A stretch of DNA of 64,000 nucleotides from contig CP142451.1 of assembly GCA_038049695.1 (NCBI GenBank), forward strand, positions 31,790,001 through 31,854,000, given 5' to 3'. Within the stretch, counting starts at the first letter, position 1. Each line of letters begins with the position of its first letter. The translations under genes were made by a program, and so were the position numbers. The notes beneath the pieces were generated by a model, which was not told the DNA's origin, searched no databases, and saw only the letters and a list, made by a program, of their open reading frames with translations. Below are positions 10,701-24,810 of the stretch, piece after piece. Source of the DNA: Cinnamomum chago. Taxonomy: Eukaryota; Streptophyta; Magnoliopsida; Laurales; Lauraceae.

Positions 10701-13700
10701 TTCAAGGCCCCATTAAAACTCCATGGGGTTTTGAATTCCCCCATGTTGCTCCAATGTCCACCCTTGTTCAAGAGGTAAGGAAAGCGGGAATTGTAGAAGA
10801 TAACAGGCCCAGCAGGCCCAGCCCATGTGCCAAGCCCACTCATGGGATATACACAAATCTGTACATGATTAGATTTAGTCCCAAATTTCTCTCTTTCTAT
10901 GTATAGGATGTAATTGATTCTTTCCATTCTTTTGTTATTCTGATTTGTATCTATTTTGTAATCTTTACTTAATTAGAGCCTTGATTAAGGCATCAGATCA
11001 ATATAAATATGATAGTCGATGCTCTGTGTTGGCACGACCTTCTCCCACTGTGATTCTTCTTCTTCCTCTCCCTTGTTCACATATTATTTCATGGTATCAG
11101 AGCACTGTGGGATCCCTCCATATCAGTTCCATCTCTTCTCACGCATTTGAAGACTCTCTGTCTCAGCAGAATCTCTGTCGTCATTCTGCAAGGTGACCAT
11201 CCAAGGTGGGCCATCTTCCGATCATCCAGAAATAAAAAATACTCACCTCCACAGTGGTCGCCCCTCTTCTCCAAGATTTATGGGCATTTTTTCAGGATTT
11301 TTAGCACATCAGAGGTAGGCCATCTACTGCCACTTGTATTTTCCCAGTTTTACAAGATAATTGTTATCAGATCCGTTCAATTTTGCGGATTTTCATCAGT
11401 TTGCCTTGCAACCTGATCTGGAAGTTACTAAAAAGTCTCCCACAGAAGACTGTACTCTCTGATCATTGGTCCGATCCCATTGTGGGCCCCACGTGACCAC
11501 TCCAGCACCAAAATAGTGGTCGTCTGGCACTAATTTTGGCACTGTCAGGGTTCTTTTCTTGTTTGGAGTTCATCATTTTGCTCAAATTAATCATCTGAAC
11601 CAGTCATTTAGCCTCTCTTGCTGATTATTGCTGTCTAGTCATCTTAATCCCTATCTGTCGAAGGGTTTTTGGTTGGACATCTTATCTGTGATACATTTTT
11701 ACTGCCTTTTGAGAACATGGAAAAGTATGATGTTATTCCCATTAAGTTTAATGGGCAAAATTATAAGGCATGGTCCTTCCATCTGAAGAATTTCGTCGAA
11801 GGACAGGGGTTATTTGGTTATCTGGATGGAACGGTTACAAAACCTCCTACTCCAAGCACCACGGACTCCAAAGCCATAGCCACCTGGTCCAAGGAAAATG
11901 CCAAGGTGATTGCTTGGATTCTGAACTCCATTGATTCCTCCCTTGCCGTAGCTCTTCAAGCATATAATACAGCAGCAGATATGTGGGCTCACCTTAAGAA
12001 GGTCTACCATCAAACCAACAAAGCCCGGAAATTTCACTTGGATAGTGAAATTGCTAAATTTACTCAAGGGGATAGATCTGTGCAGGAATACTTTAATGGC
12101 TTCCTCACCTTATGGACCGAACGGGATTCCATGTTGATTCAGACAGTCTCTCCTGGCTTTCTCTCCGAGGCTCTTAAACTCCAAGAGGAAACTCACATTA
12201 GCCAGTTCCTTATGAATCTCCGACCAGAATTTGAATCAGTTCGGTCTGCCCTCATGAATCGAGAACTGTCGGCTAATCTTGATACCTGCTTTCAAGAAGT
12301 ACTTCGCGAAGAACTTCGTCTCACCTCCCAACGGGCTATTCTTGAAGAACCGAAGGCCTTCCTTGCACCCCTTCCGGCGGACTCTGCTCTTCTAGCAACC
12401 CCAAATCAGAAGCCCACTCAATGCTATGAATGTAAAGGCTTTGGTCATATTGCCAAGAATTGCCGCAAGAAGTTGGTTTGTCGTTACTGCAAGAGGTCTG
12501 GTCATCTTATTGATGACTGCCGCAGCCTCCAGCGAAGAAATGAGACGCAGCCTAAAAAGCTCCCCTCCAATCTGCCAAAACAGACTCTTCCTTCTGCATT
12601 CCAGGCTCAAGTACCGTCATCCGATGCAGGAAGCACTTCATCTGGGGCTGTATCCATGACTCCTGCTCAAATTCAAGAATTGATCCAGAGCACAGTTACC
12701 TCTGCATATGCATCAATGGGCTTTTCTGGCGGTCGGTATCAAACTCATTCTCATATAGCATCTCCTGCTTTTCATTCCTCTGCTTCTCTTTCCTCTCCTA
12801 TTACATCTTCCACATGGTTTTTAGATTCAGGAGCCTCCAATCACATGACATCTGTAGAACATAGCTTTACAGATTCCCACCGTTACCTTGGAAAAGAGAA
12901 AATAACCACTGCTAATGGGGATCAACTACTCATTTCGGGAGTTGGTACCATTACTCTATCTTGTGTTTCTGGCCAGTCCATCACCCTTCCCAATGTTTAC
13001 TTTGTTCCCAGATTATCAGCCAATCTACTTTCTGTAGGACAACTTATAGATGATGGCTATCTTGTTCACTTTTCTTCCTCTGGTTGTGTTATACAGGGGC
13101 GGCAAACTGGGAAGGTGATCGCGACGGGGAGTAAACATGGGCGCCTGTTCTTGCTGGACATTGGACATCATTCTTTCCTTGCTGCTTCTTCTAATTTTAA
13201 TACATTATGGACTGTGTGGCATAAACGTCTTGGTCATTTGAATAATGCGTTTTTGCTTTCCTTGTTTAAATTTGGTTGTTTGGATTCTACTATTGATAAT
13301 AAAATGATGTCTTCTTTATCTCAATCAAAGTGTGAAACTTGTTGCCTAAGTAAAAGTCATATTTTGCCTTTTCCTGTTCATCATGCTCGTGCTTTGGCAT
13401 CATTTGACATTATTCATTCAGATGTTTGGGGCATTGCTCCTACCTTAAGTAGGACAGGATTTAAATACTATGTGACTTTTATTGATGACCATTCTCGTCA
13501 TACTTGGATTTACTTTATGCGCATGAAATCTGAAGTCTTCTCTATCTTTCAAAAATTTTATAACATGGTCCACACCCAATTTCAGAAAGCAATCAAAATT
13601 CTTAGATCAGATTCCGGTGGAGAATACATGTCCCATGAGTTCTCTACCTTCCTTTCTGATAAAGGAATTCTTCACCAAAAATCTTGTCCGCATACTCCTC

Positions 13701-16700
13701 AGCAAAATGGGATTGCGGAAAGAAAGAACAGACATATTCTTGAAACTGTTCGTACTCTGTTGATTGCATCCTTAGTCCCTCCCAAATTTTGGTGTGATGC
13801 TGCACAGACCGCTGTGTATCTTATCAACCGTCTTCCTAGCACTGTTCTAGGAAAGACTACTCCTTATGAAGTTCTCTTTTGGTCAAACCCCTTCATACTC
13901 TCACTTACGTGTTTTTGGTTGCTTGTGTTTTGTTCATCTTCCTCCAACTGAGCGCACAAAGTTATCTCCACAGGCTGCTAAATGCATCTTTTTGGGTTAC
14001 AGTAATGAGCATAAAGGATTTTTGTGTTATGATCCATTGGAAAAACGCATGCGCATCTCTCGTAATGTAATTTTCTTGGAACATATTCCCTTTTTTTCTT
14101 TACATTTGGATAGTCATCCTATTGCTGTATCCTATTTGCCACAATTCTTGGAGCCTGAGTCTCCATCACCTCTTCCCAAAGTCTATGTCCGGCGGAACAA
14201 AGTCCCTCCTCTGGCGACTCCCTCTCCTGATTCTCTCCCAGCGCCGCCTACCGCATCTTCAGGTAATGACACTCCTTCTGATAGCACCATTTCTCTCTGA
14301 CGCTCTAGTCGTCCTTCTATTGCCCCTAACCGCTATGGCTTTTCTGCTCTTCTTACTTCCTTAGATAGTACTCCTATACCCACTTCATATTCACAGGCCT
14401 CAAAGATTGCTTACTGGCAGGATGCTATGACCGAGGAATTAGTGGCTCTTGAAGCAAACCGAACATGGGAATTGGTACCGGCCCCGAATGGAGCCTCTGT
14501 GATTGGTAGCAAATGGATATACTCCGTCAAAGTCCACTCTGATGGGAGCCTTGATCGTTACAAAGCCAGATTGGTTGCACAGGGATATAAGCAGGAATAT
14601 GGAATTGACTATGAGGAAACATTTGCACCGGTGGCGAAAATGACCACCGTTCGTACTCTTCTTTGTGTTGCGGCAGCCCGCAATTGGCCTCTATGGCAAA
14701 TGGACGTCAAAAATGCTTTTCTACATGGGGACTTGCGCGAGACTGTTTATTTAAAACCTCCTCCAGGATATGCTTGTCCTCCAAAGCATGTGTGCAAATT
14801 GAGGAAAGCTCTCTATGGGCTTAAACAAGCTCCCAGGGGGTTGGTTCGATAAGTTCCGGGCAGCAATTCTTCAAGCCGGATTTCGCCAGAGTCACTCTGA
14901 TAGTTCCCTCTTCCTGAGATGGACATCAAAGGGCTACACATTCCTCTTGGTCTATGTTAATGATATGATTATCAGTGGAAATGATACTGCCGGCATTACA
15001 GATCTCAAACACCACCTTACTCGCCACTTCAGAATGAAGGATCTTGGTCCTCTTACCTACTTTCTGGGGCTTGAGTTTGTGCGTAACAAATCCGGCATTA
15101 GGGTCCTTCAGCGCAAATATGCGCAAGATTTGATCACGTCAGCCAGGCTTGATGATGCTCACACTTTCGATACGCCTCTGGAATTGAACAGCAAACTCAG
15201 TTCCAATGATGGCACTCCCCTGGATGATCCATCTGTTTTCCGGCGGATAGTTGGTAGTTTGCTCTACTTAACTATGACTCGGCCGGATATTTCTCATGCC
15301 GTTCACACAGTAAGTCAGTTTGTTAGCAATCCCCACAAACCGCACCTTGCTGCTGCTTTACGCATCCTCCGCTATGTTAAAGGAACTCTTCATCATGGTC
15401 TCTTTTTCCCTTCTGATACTTCTCTGCAATTATCAGCTTATGCGGATGCTGACTGGGCTGGCTGTCCGGACTCTCGGAGGTCTACCACTGGCTGGTGTAT
15501 GTTTCTTGGAAAATCTCTGATTTCATGGAAGTGCAAGAAGCAAACCACTGTCTCAAAGTCTTCTGCTGAGGCAGAATATCGGGCGATGTCCTCCGCCAGT
15601 GCTGAAATTATCTGGCTTCGCCGCCTTCTGTGTGAATTGGATATTCTTGTTGGTAGTTCCACACCTCTCCATGGGGATAATACCAGTGCTACCAGAATTG
15701 CCAACAACCCGGTCTTCCATGAAAGAACAAAGCACATCGAGATTGACTGTCACTTCATCCGTCAACATGTTGTTACCGAGAAGATAACTCTGCCTCATGT
15801 ATCTTTTTTCAACCAGTTGGCAGATATCTTCACCAAAGCACTTCCCAAACAGCGTCATCATGATCTAACTTGCAAATTGATGTTTTCAAACTTACCACAT
15901 CAATTTGAGGGAGAGTGTAGAAGATAACAGGCCCAGCAGGCCCAGTCCATGGGCCCAGCCCATGTGCCAAGCCCACTCATGGGATATACACAAATCTGTA
16001 CATGATTAGATTTAGTCCCAAATTTCTCTCCTTCTATGTATAGGATGTAATTGATTCTTTCCATTCTTTTGTTATTCTGATTTGTATCTATTTTGTAATC
16101 TTTACTTAATTAGAGCCTTGATTAAGGCATCAGATCAATATAAATATGATAGTCGATGCTCTGTGTTGGCACGACCTTCTCCCACTGTGATTCTTCTTCT
16201 TCCTCTCCCTTGTTCACATATTATTTCAGGAATCCCTCCAAAGGTGGTGGCAAACCTTTTAAAGCAAGTTCTTCCAGATATTATTAGTCCCTCTCAAGGG
16301 GCTCTTGTTAGTAAAAGGCAGATTCTAGCTGGGGTTCTTAAAGCCAACAAGCTCACAAACTCCATGAAGCGCTTATAGAAGGAGGGTGCAATTCTTAAAA
16401 CTGTTTTGGAAAAAGCTTATAACTATGTGGACTAGGATTTTGTCAATTATATGTTTCACAAATTCGGGTCTGGAGTTCAATGGAAACAGTGGATGAGGAA
16501 GTGTATTTCTTCCACGTCTTTTTTGTGTTGGTCAAAAGCTCAAAAACCCCAGGAAGCGCTTATAGAAAGCAGGCGTGATTCTTAAAATTGTTATTGGAAG
16601 GCTTATGACTATGTGGAGTAGGATTATTTTCGATTATATGTTTCACAAATTCGGGGTTTGGAGTTCAATGGAGACAATGTATGAGGAAGTGTTTTCTCCC

Positions 16701-19700
16701 AAGAAAAAAATGGTCAATGGTTCTCTGTCTTGTCTTTTTAGGGTTTCTAGAAAGGCAAGGGGACCCTTTATCCCCATTCCTCTACACCATTGTAGCGGAG
16801 GCATCGAGTGCTTTGCTAGCAAGAGCTACAGATATTGGGATGATCAGGGGTTTTGAGGCTAGTTGAAACGGGTTCATATTACTCATCAATTTGTTGATGA
16901 TACCATTTTGTTCGACTCAGCATCTACAGAAGAATTTATCATGTTGAAAAGGATTCTTAGATGTTTCCAGCTAGTTTTGCGGGTAGAAGGTTAATTTTTC
17001 CAAGAGCTGCTTCTGGCTAGTTTTGTGGTTGAAGGTTAATTTGTCGAAGAGCTCTCTTGTGGGTATTGGTTGCTCGGAGGAGGTGACTCAATCCTTGACT
17101 AGGAGCATGCATTGTAAGTTGGGAAGTTCCCTGTTTTATACCTCGGTCTTCCTATTCGGGCTAATAAGACAAGGTGATGAAACTTCTCCATGTATTCGAG
17201 CTTCTCTACAGACATTTAAGTTGTTACTTTCCACAAGGTGATGAAACTTCTCCATGAATTCCTCGAGCGAACGGTCTCCTCGTCACACACATGGAAGCCA
17301 ATGGTAAAGACTATGCGTTGTCCACTGTAAGGAAGGCCTCTCTCATCAAGAACATCATCTTCTCCCATGTCTTCACGTTCTTCTTGCCACATCGCTCTCT
17401 TGTGGCTTTGGTCTGAGCCCGCTAAGCAGGAGCTCGACCCTTTAACTGCATGGCCACCAACTTGCCTATGGCTCTAGGCAAATAGCCCAGTAAGTTTCAG
17501 GTTGTTTGTTTGGGCCATAGCCCATAGGCCCTTTCAATTACTGGTTTGGGCTTGTTGAGCCTGCATCTGGGCTTGGGTCCCTTATCCACAATCATAATTT
17601 GCGAATAATTCCACAGCCTGTCATGATGCAATCCACTTGATCATCCTTGCCATCAGCATCACTGCTGTCTCCCCAGATACTTATATGGTGGGTATCAAAA
17701 CTAGGTTTGTTGGATATGGACCTACTTTAGTTACATATAGCCAATGAAGGTTAGGACTGGCCTAGGCACAAGATACCCTGTAAGCTTTAATTTTTTTTCC
17801 CTGTCAGGACTGGTGTAGGCACAAGATACCCTGTAAGCTTTAATTACATTATAATATGAGCCTGAAGAGTCAAGACACTGCCATTATATATTTTATTCCA
17901 TCACCTATTATTTATCATTTTTTTCTTTTCAATTCATGTATTTAGAATGCTGAATGCTTATTTTTATTATCTTCTCATAACCATCTGGCACTTTAGAATA
18001 TTACTTATTGTCCTTCAATTAAGGTCATTAATGGTTACTTAGTTTCTTTCTTGTTTCCTGTAGCTAACGAAAGCAATGATACAGGTTTAGGCAATATGGT
18101 CTATGGGACAGATACACAGATATCCACCCTGAATCTGATCAAGTTTTTGTGATTGGTGTTAATGATTCAAAAAAGGATTGGTTCTTTGCACATGTAACCA
18201 GGTAAAGTTCTTTCCTTTTTCTCCTAAAGATCCTTAATTACAGCTCAATAGCCATGCATATGCAAGAACATGTTCTTAGCTTCTGTGCAGGTTGCCATTT
18301 ACAAAAACCATGCATTGATATGGTTGTGATCTAAGCCATTAAGCATATAAGTTGTAAGCTTTCGAATTCTAGTCAAAGAGCTTTTAGATTGAGGCTGTTT
18401 GGCCTGGCCTCATAGATATACACATGAGTAGTAGATACCTCACCCATGACATGAGTTTATCACTATTCACTACAATGTGAAAGAGTTGGATGAGATGTGG
18501 AGAAAATAAGAGAAATAATGGTGCCAGTCCACCAGATACTGATCAGAATGAATACAATGTCACAAGATGTGTATTTCATTCTACTAAATAAGAAAACATA
18601 TTAAACTAATACAAAATGTTTAATGAATAAAAAATCTCTCCTTCACACTCCCCTCCCCTCTCTAATTCAGTAACCGAACACAGTAACAAATGCTTATATA
18701 ACAATAGATGATATGCATGAAGGAAAGTTATTTATAATAGGGGCCAGCTCTCCTAAGCTCAAGCTTAGGATAAGGTAAGCTTAAGTGTGTGGTGGGGCCC
18801 ACCTAGGGACCCACATGGAGATGGGGGTGGGGGGATTTCAAGGACTCCCTGGGATCTTCCTCTCTACAAAAAATCAACCCCAAATGCGATTTCTATCATC
18901 TCCATATGGTCCCAAAAGTTTAACAGTCAACGGTCCATTTGGATTGATACATAGTCGATCCAACGGTCCAGTAAATTCGGATCTGACCGAAAGTTTGTGG
19001 ACATGTGTAATTTAGGGAAGTCATGTGTTTGGTCCATCCAAGGTGGGCCCCACAAGTATGAGCTTACGAAATTTTTTCTTAAGCTTGAGCTTAGGAGAGC
19101 CTTGCTCTTTATAATATGTGTAAGTCATTAATACTCAGTCAGTGCCCCAATATTTTAGCTTGTTAGTCTATTATATCCTATATTTCCTCTAATCAATAAT
19201 TTTAGGAAAATTTTCCTAAATCTTAAGAGTGTCTAAGTGGGTATCTATAAATTAACGAGTTCAGTATTTTATCTATAAATTTCCTCATGTGAGACTGTTA
19301 TTGGATGTGTGCTGTGCTCATTTATTAATGAAACAGAAGTTCAGTTGTTCACACAGGGAAGCAGCAGCCCTGTTTTGTGTTTCTCAGCTATATGTATGGA
19401 GATTATTGCAGAGTTTCTGCTAACATCTTGGTACCAGAAAGATGCTGAAAGACAAAAAATTGCTAAATAAAGTTTGGATTGAAGCTGTAGCAAGTAGCAA
19501 CAGCTGTAGAAATTCTCAGTCAGTCTTCAACACAGTTAAAGATGGAACATAAATTTGGGTCATGAACTCCAGCAACCCAAGGTATGCAATTTAAAGGATG
19601 TTGGATACATGGGTTATAAACTATGACAAGAGAGAAGTTAGATCCAAAGAGAGAAAAGAGTATATTTGCTGGATATAGTGATTAAGCAAAGGGCCACACG

Positions 19701-22700
19701 TTACACAATCTAAAAACCAAAATTGGTTGTTAGATGTGGTCTTTTGCAAGAATGAAACAGTGACATGACGGAGCATGAGAAGGATGATGTCATATATTCT
19801 AATGAAGATCACATTTCAAATCAGGATGATGTCACTGCCAAAGTGAATGATGAAATAAATCCAAACGGATCAGCACATTAAGAAACTCTTAAGAAGTACT
19901 CTTCCAAGGAAGTTAATTTATTATGGAAATTTATAGTTGCAATTTTCTCACAAGTTTCTCTTGAACCTGGATGCATTAGTACATGATGCTTGGGAACGAA
20001 GAGATGGTTTGGTTTTGTTTCTGAAAGAAAAGGCAATCATTGAATTGAAATGGATCTTTAGAACCAAGTACAATGCGAATAGATCGATTTCAAAATGTGA
20101 GGTCGGTGGACAATGGTTATTCTGACAATAATCTGGATGAACTAGAGTTTGATCAAGTGCTTTCAATGGCTCAAAAGTACTTAGATCAGATGTATTGAGC
20201 AAAGAATGCAAGAGGGGGAAGATTAACTGTTGATCTTGGGCAGCCCACATAGTGGAGATGATCCACATGGGACCATGTTTTGGGTGCACATTCCATGCAC
20301 CCAATCTGGGAATGTCCCAAAACCTCTGGATGATGTGCAAACTTAATCATTTCATTATTTTTTTTATTCTTTTAATGCTTAAGTAAGGGTAGCTTCGTCA
20401 TATTTTCTTTTCATAAGTTTAACTGCAGGATTGGAACATTATTTTGTCAGTCCAATGGCCAAGATTTATTTTAGGTCTTTCCTTCATGAGAACGCATCAT
20501 AATCATCCTCATCACCGAAGTGTTGTCCCAACTATGTTGGGGTCGGCTACATGAATTATGTTTCTCCATTCCAATCTTGAGCCAAATCCTTAGATCTACA
20601 TGAGAACACATATAACCATAAAGCTGGATAAGGGGCACATTATTCGACACATTATGTTATTTCACTTTGTTTTCTTTCTATGTTGGTGGTTTCCTCCATT
20701 ACAGTACCTAGGGAGTTGATCTCGGGCTAGGAGATCAATTCATGGTGGCTATGTTCTAGTGGGTCTCACTAGGATTTGCCTTCATAATTGCTGGTTGGAG
20801 ACTTTTGGAGTGTTGAAGTACCAACCCTTATGACCCAAGTAATCATAGCATGCATCATATTCCCAATTGTCACGTATGGATTTCTTTGAAACATTTTACC
20901 TTGTTGCCTGACTTGATACTGTTGTCCTCTGATAGTTGTTGCTGGTCTTAAAAAATGGACTGTTCCAAACAGGTAAAATCTTCTTTTCATAATGGTGACA
21001 ACCACTAGGACTTGCAGTGCAAAGAAAAGAAATAAAAATTTACAAGATCTAAAAGGCGTTGCATTTTTTAAATCAAGCATTGTAACTTGTAAGCATGATA
21101 CAATAGGACTGAAAGATATTTGGCATCAAGAAAAGTGTCAATCAACCAACTTAATTCATGAAAGTTGGAAGCAAGAATCCCATTCTTGTGTGCATTTATG
21201 TTTGATGATATTTTATACTGGGAAATTGTTTAGAATTGGCTAATAATTTTAAGGTGGCAAATGGAACTTGTGATGAAATATTTTCTTGGATTAGAAATAA
21301 ATCAATTAAAAAATAACATATTTTCTCAAGTATGTTTAAGAACTTCTTAAAAAGTAATGATATTTTAAAAAGTTTTGTATATTGAACTGCTAAGTCCATT
21401 ACTAATTCCATGTATGCTAATGACAATTTAGAGATCAGAAATTGGGCCGCAAAGGTCAATGCACCAAGTTATTGAAGACATTTTCGAAGATTGATTATTC
21501 CACAAATTATAGATGTAATAAAATATTTGAGGTTATTGAGCTGTCCAGATTCACATATAAACAAAGTGAAATTCACCTTGAAGAAGCAAAATAAATATTA
21601 ACATATCTTAGCTGGAAGAAGAAGTTTGTGTCCTTTACAATCAATAATTTGATTACAGAGTGATGGGCTACATTGATAGATTCAGTATGGTGTGGCCCCC
21701 ATGCTCAAATCTCATACATTTGGACCCAACTAGCTTGAGATCATATCTGTGTCCAGGACTAGATCTTTTATGAAATACAGTTGGGCTTTTTCTGTAAATA
21801 ATGAAATTCCAGAACGTTTTGTCATTTTGATAAACACGTAGTGGGTTTTTCATAAATAGAAAAACTACCATACCCAATTTATATGGTTTTGGTCACCCAA
21901 CCCTAGGCACCACAATTATATTTTTCTTTTCCAGAAATTTTCTCTATTTTTATTTTCTCTCTTCCTCTAAATTAGGGATTCTTAGACCTTGTTTGGGATT
22001 AACCCTAAAATCCTTACAATTAAGTTGCCCAACTTGGAATTAGAGCATTCCAGATAGTAGAAGACTACCATATGAAGAACTTAAGTGGATCAACTTAGTG
22101 AATTAGACGAAGATTTCGAGGACACGGTTCGAGCCGAATCTGAGTGCCTGAGTGTTTTCAGGTTCAAGTGAGTTTTTCCGAATATTTTTGGATCTAGCTT
22201 TGCTCATTGCTGCTTTAGAATGTGTATAAAAAAAGAACAGTTTCTAAGGAACCGAAAACAATGTAGTAATTGGACACAAAACTACAAATGGACTTACCTC
22301 CCAAAAATCTAGATGACATCCGATTTATTAAAAAAGTTGTTGTCAACACTCTATCCAACCAATATGACTTTGGACTGTTCATCTCAATCAATAGAGCGCT
22401 GGCTTCCTCCAATAGATGCCTATTTTTGCATGATGCAACTCCATTTTGATCTGGCATATATGCACAAGATGTTTGCACTTTAATTCTATTTTCTGATAGA
22501 TATGAACTAAATTCTTCAGAAATGTATTCTCAACACCATTGTCAGATCACAATACTTTAATTTTCTTGTCAAACTTGGTTTCAACCATTTTATGAAAATT
22601 CTTGAATACATATAACACCTCATCCCTTTATCTCCTGAGATATACGCATCATTAATAAAAGTCACAAAATAACAATATCCATACATCGATGCAAGAGGAG

Positions 22701-24733
22701 CCCAAAGATCAGCATATATTAATTCAGAAGAAATATTACTTTTTTAATTTATGCTAACTGAATAAAGACTCTTTGCGAATTGACAGAATCATAATTAAGT
22801 TCCCTAATATTACTCCTAATATCTAGAAAAGAAAAACTTACAAGACTTTGAAGAGGTGCTTGTCCAAGTTGTTGATGCCATAGCAAAACCTTTTCCGAAT
22901 CTACTGAAGACAACAAATTGTTGACTTCTTTTCAAGGGCTGCAAAATTTAAAGACCATTGTTTTCACAACCACCACCAATCGTGTACCCCATCCTCAGAT
23001 CTTGAAGCACAAAATGGGAGGGGAAAAGGGTAACACGGCAATTATAAGTGTTTGTTAAAGTACTAACAAACACAAGATTAAACGAGTCATGGAACATGCA
23101 AAACAGATAAAGATAAATCAGGTAACACATTAATGGATCCTTTTCCAACTGCTAGTTTGAAGGTGTTCCATCAGAAATTTTGAAACTCCCACTAGATGAT
23201 GGGACGTAATTCTTCAACAGTGGGACTTTGATATGAAGGAGGAGAAACTGACTAAACAAGTGTTGGATCTCCATATCTGAAGGATCATTTTACGTTGTAA
23301 AGAAAATAGGGAACTTCTTCAAGGAATGCCACAACCATAGTTAATACACTCCCATTTGCCAACACACTTATGGCTAAGTGGTGTTGGCACCTTAGTCTCA
23401 CACACATGCCCAGCGACCGATCCCTGGATCCTCAAGTGAAAGTATCACCACTAGATCAGTAGCCCAACATAGACCAAGAAAAAAAGGAACAAAAAAAAAA
23501 AAAAAAAGACTCCCACTTTTACCTAGAAGATAGCACTTGTGTCCCTTTAGATCACTTGAATAACCAATAAGATCCATATCGAGTCTGGAACCATATTCAG
23601 GCCCATTAAATACATCTCAAGGTACAGAAATGGGCCCCACATGTTGCCTTCCCATATTTTTCATGCACGCTCCAATGCCTTGGACAACTTCTAGCTCCTT
23701 TGTGTTCTTTCTTTCTTTCAATGTTCATTTGATTTGTTTTGTGTTTTCTTTATTTTTATTTACTGGGCTGTATTAGGGACCTTATTCGATTATTTAAGAT
23801 GAACTATAAGGAGAACTAAAAGGATATAAAGCCTAATAGGTTCAATGTATTAGGATTACGATTGATATGGATTCAAGAATACACTGCTGTTGCAGTCATT
23901 TAAGTTGTTTCTTATAGATCTCCACAGTCCATACACATTCTTAACATTCATATGAAGAGGGGCCATTATGAACAACTGTGATCGTGAACGAAGAGATGAC
24001 AATAGTTGTCTTTGCTGGGGAACAAATGCTTCAGCATGGAATTAGCATGTGCATGAATGAATTAACCACACCTGTCCACTGGATGGTCACTACACGGTGG
24101 CCTATGTTGATGGGTTTAATCCATTCATCTGACTACCTGATGCGGGATAGCCACATTTTGACCGTTCCCTGTAAGAAACCATTGGCTTGAGCATTCCATA
24201 GGATCCTCCAATCCCCTGCTTTTTATAGGACTATTTGTTGTGTCTTGGTACATGCAGGTCTCAAGCCTGGAGAAAGATAGGTTGTGTTAGATTGGCAAAC
24301 AGCTACAAAAAGTTGACAAAGCAAACTTTAGATCCATCTAGAAATAGCAGGGTTTCAGGAAATGGGTATGTGTGACACAGTAAAATTAATCCATCAATGC
24401 TATTCCATGATGGTGTCCTGATTTCGATAACATTAATATTGTCAACTAGTTGAATGATAGATTAGATCGGATGATTATTAGCTCCTTGAAGAAACTGGTG
24501 ATTGTTTTTCCTTACTGTTATTTGGTTAGCCTCCTCCACTGGCTTGGAGGGGAATCTTAAGGTTATCAAGCAAGGAGACCCAACCTTGAACCCTGCTGCT
24601 CTTCTGTTGAGTAGGGTATCCTAACCAACGCACCCAAAGTGTTGTTGGAAAGAAGTTGCTGGATTTACATACACTGTTTCCTTCTGATTGTACAGTTTTT
24701 AACTGGTCCCTCTCAACTCTATTTCAAAAATTG

Positions 24734-24810
<77 letters not shown>

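Larger units (their letters stand above)
10792..16228 (+). mobile_element. Young Ty1-copia LTR retrotransposon (Copia-1), disabled
   Basis: Complete structure: 300-bp 5' LTR, primer site, gag-pol region, purine tract and 313-bp 3' LTR, flanked by the exact 5-bp duplication GGAAT at 10787-10791 and 16229-16233. By eye the LTRs differ by one substitution and one 13-bp length change, so the insertion is recent. The domain order gag, protease, integrase, reverse transcriptase, RNase H is that of copia. It lies in sense orientation in the lyase intron, beside or inside an L1 remnant. The polyprotein is broken in four ways (see the gag-pol entry), so this copy cannot move by itself. Confidence 0.95.
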
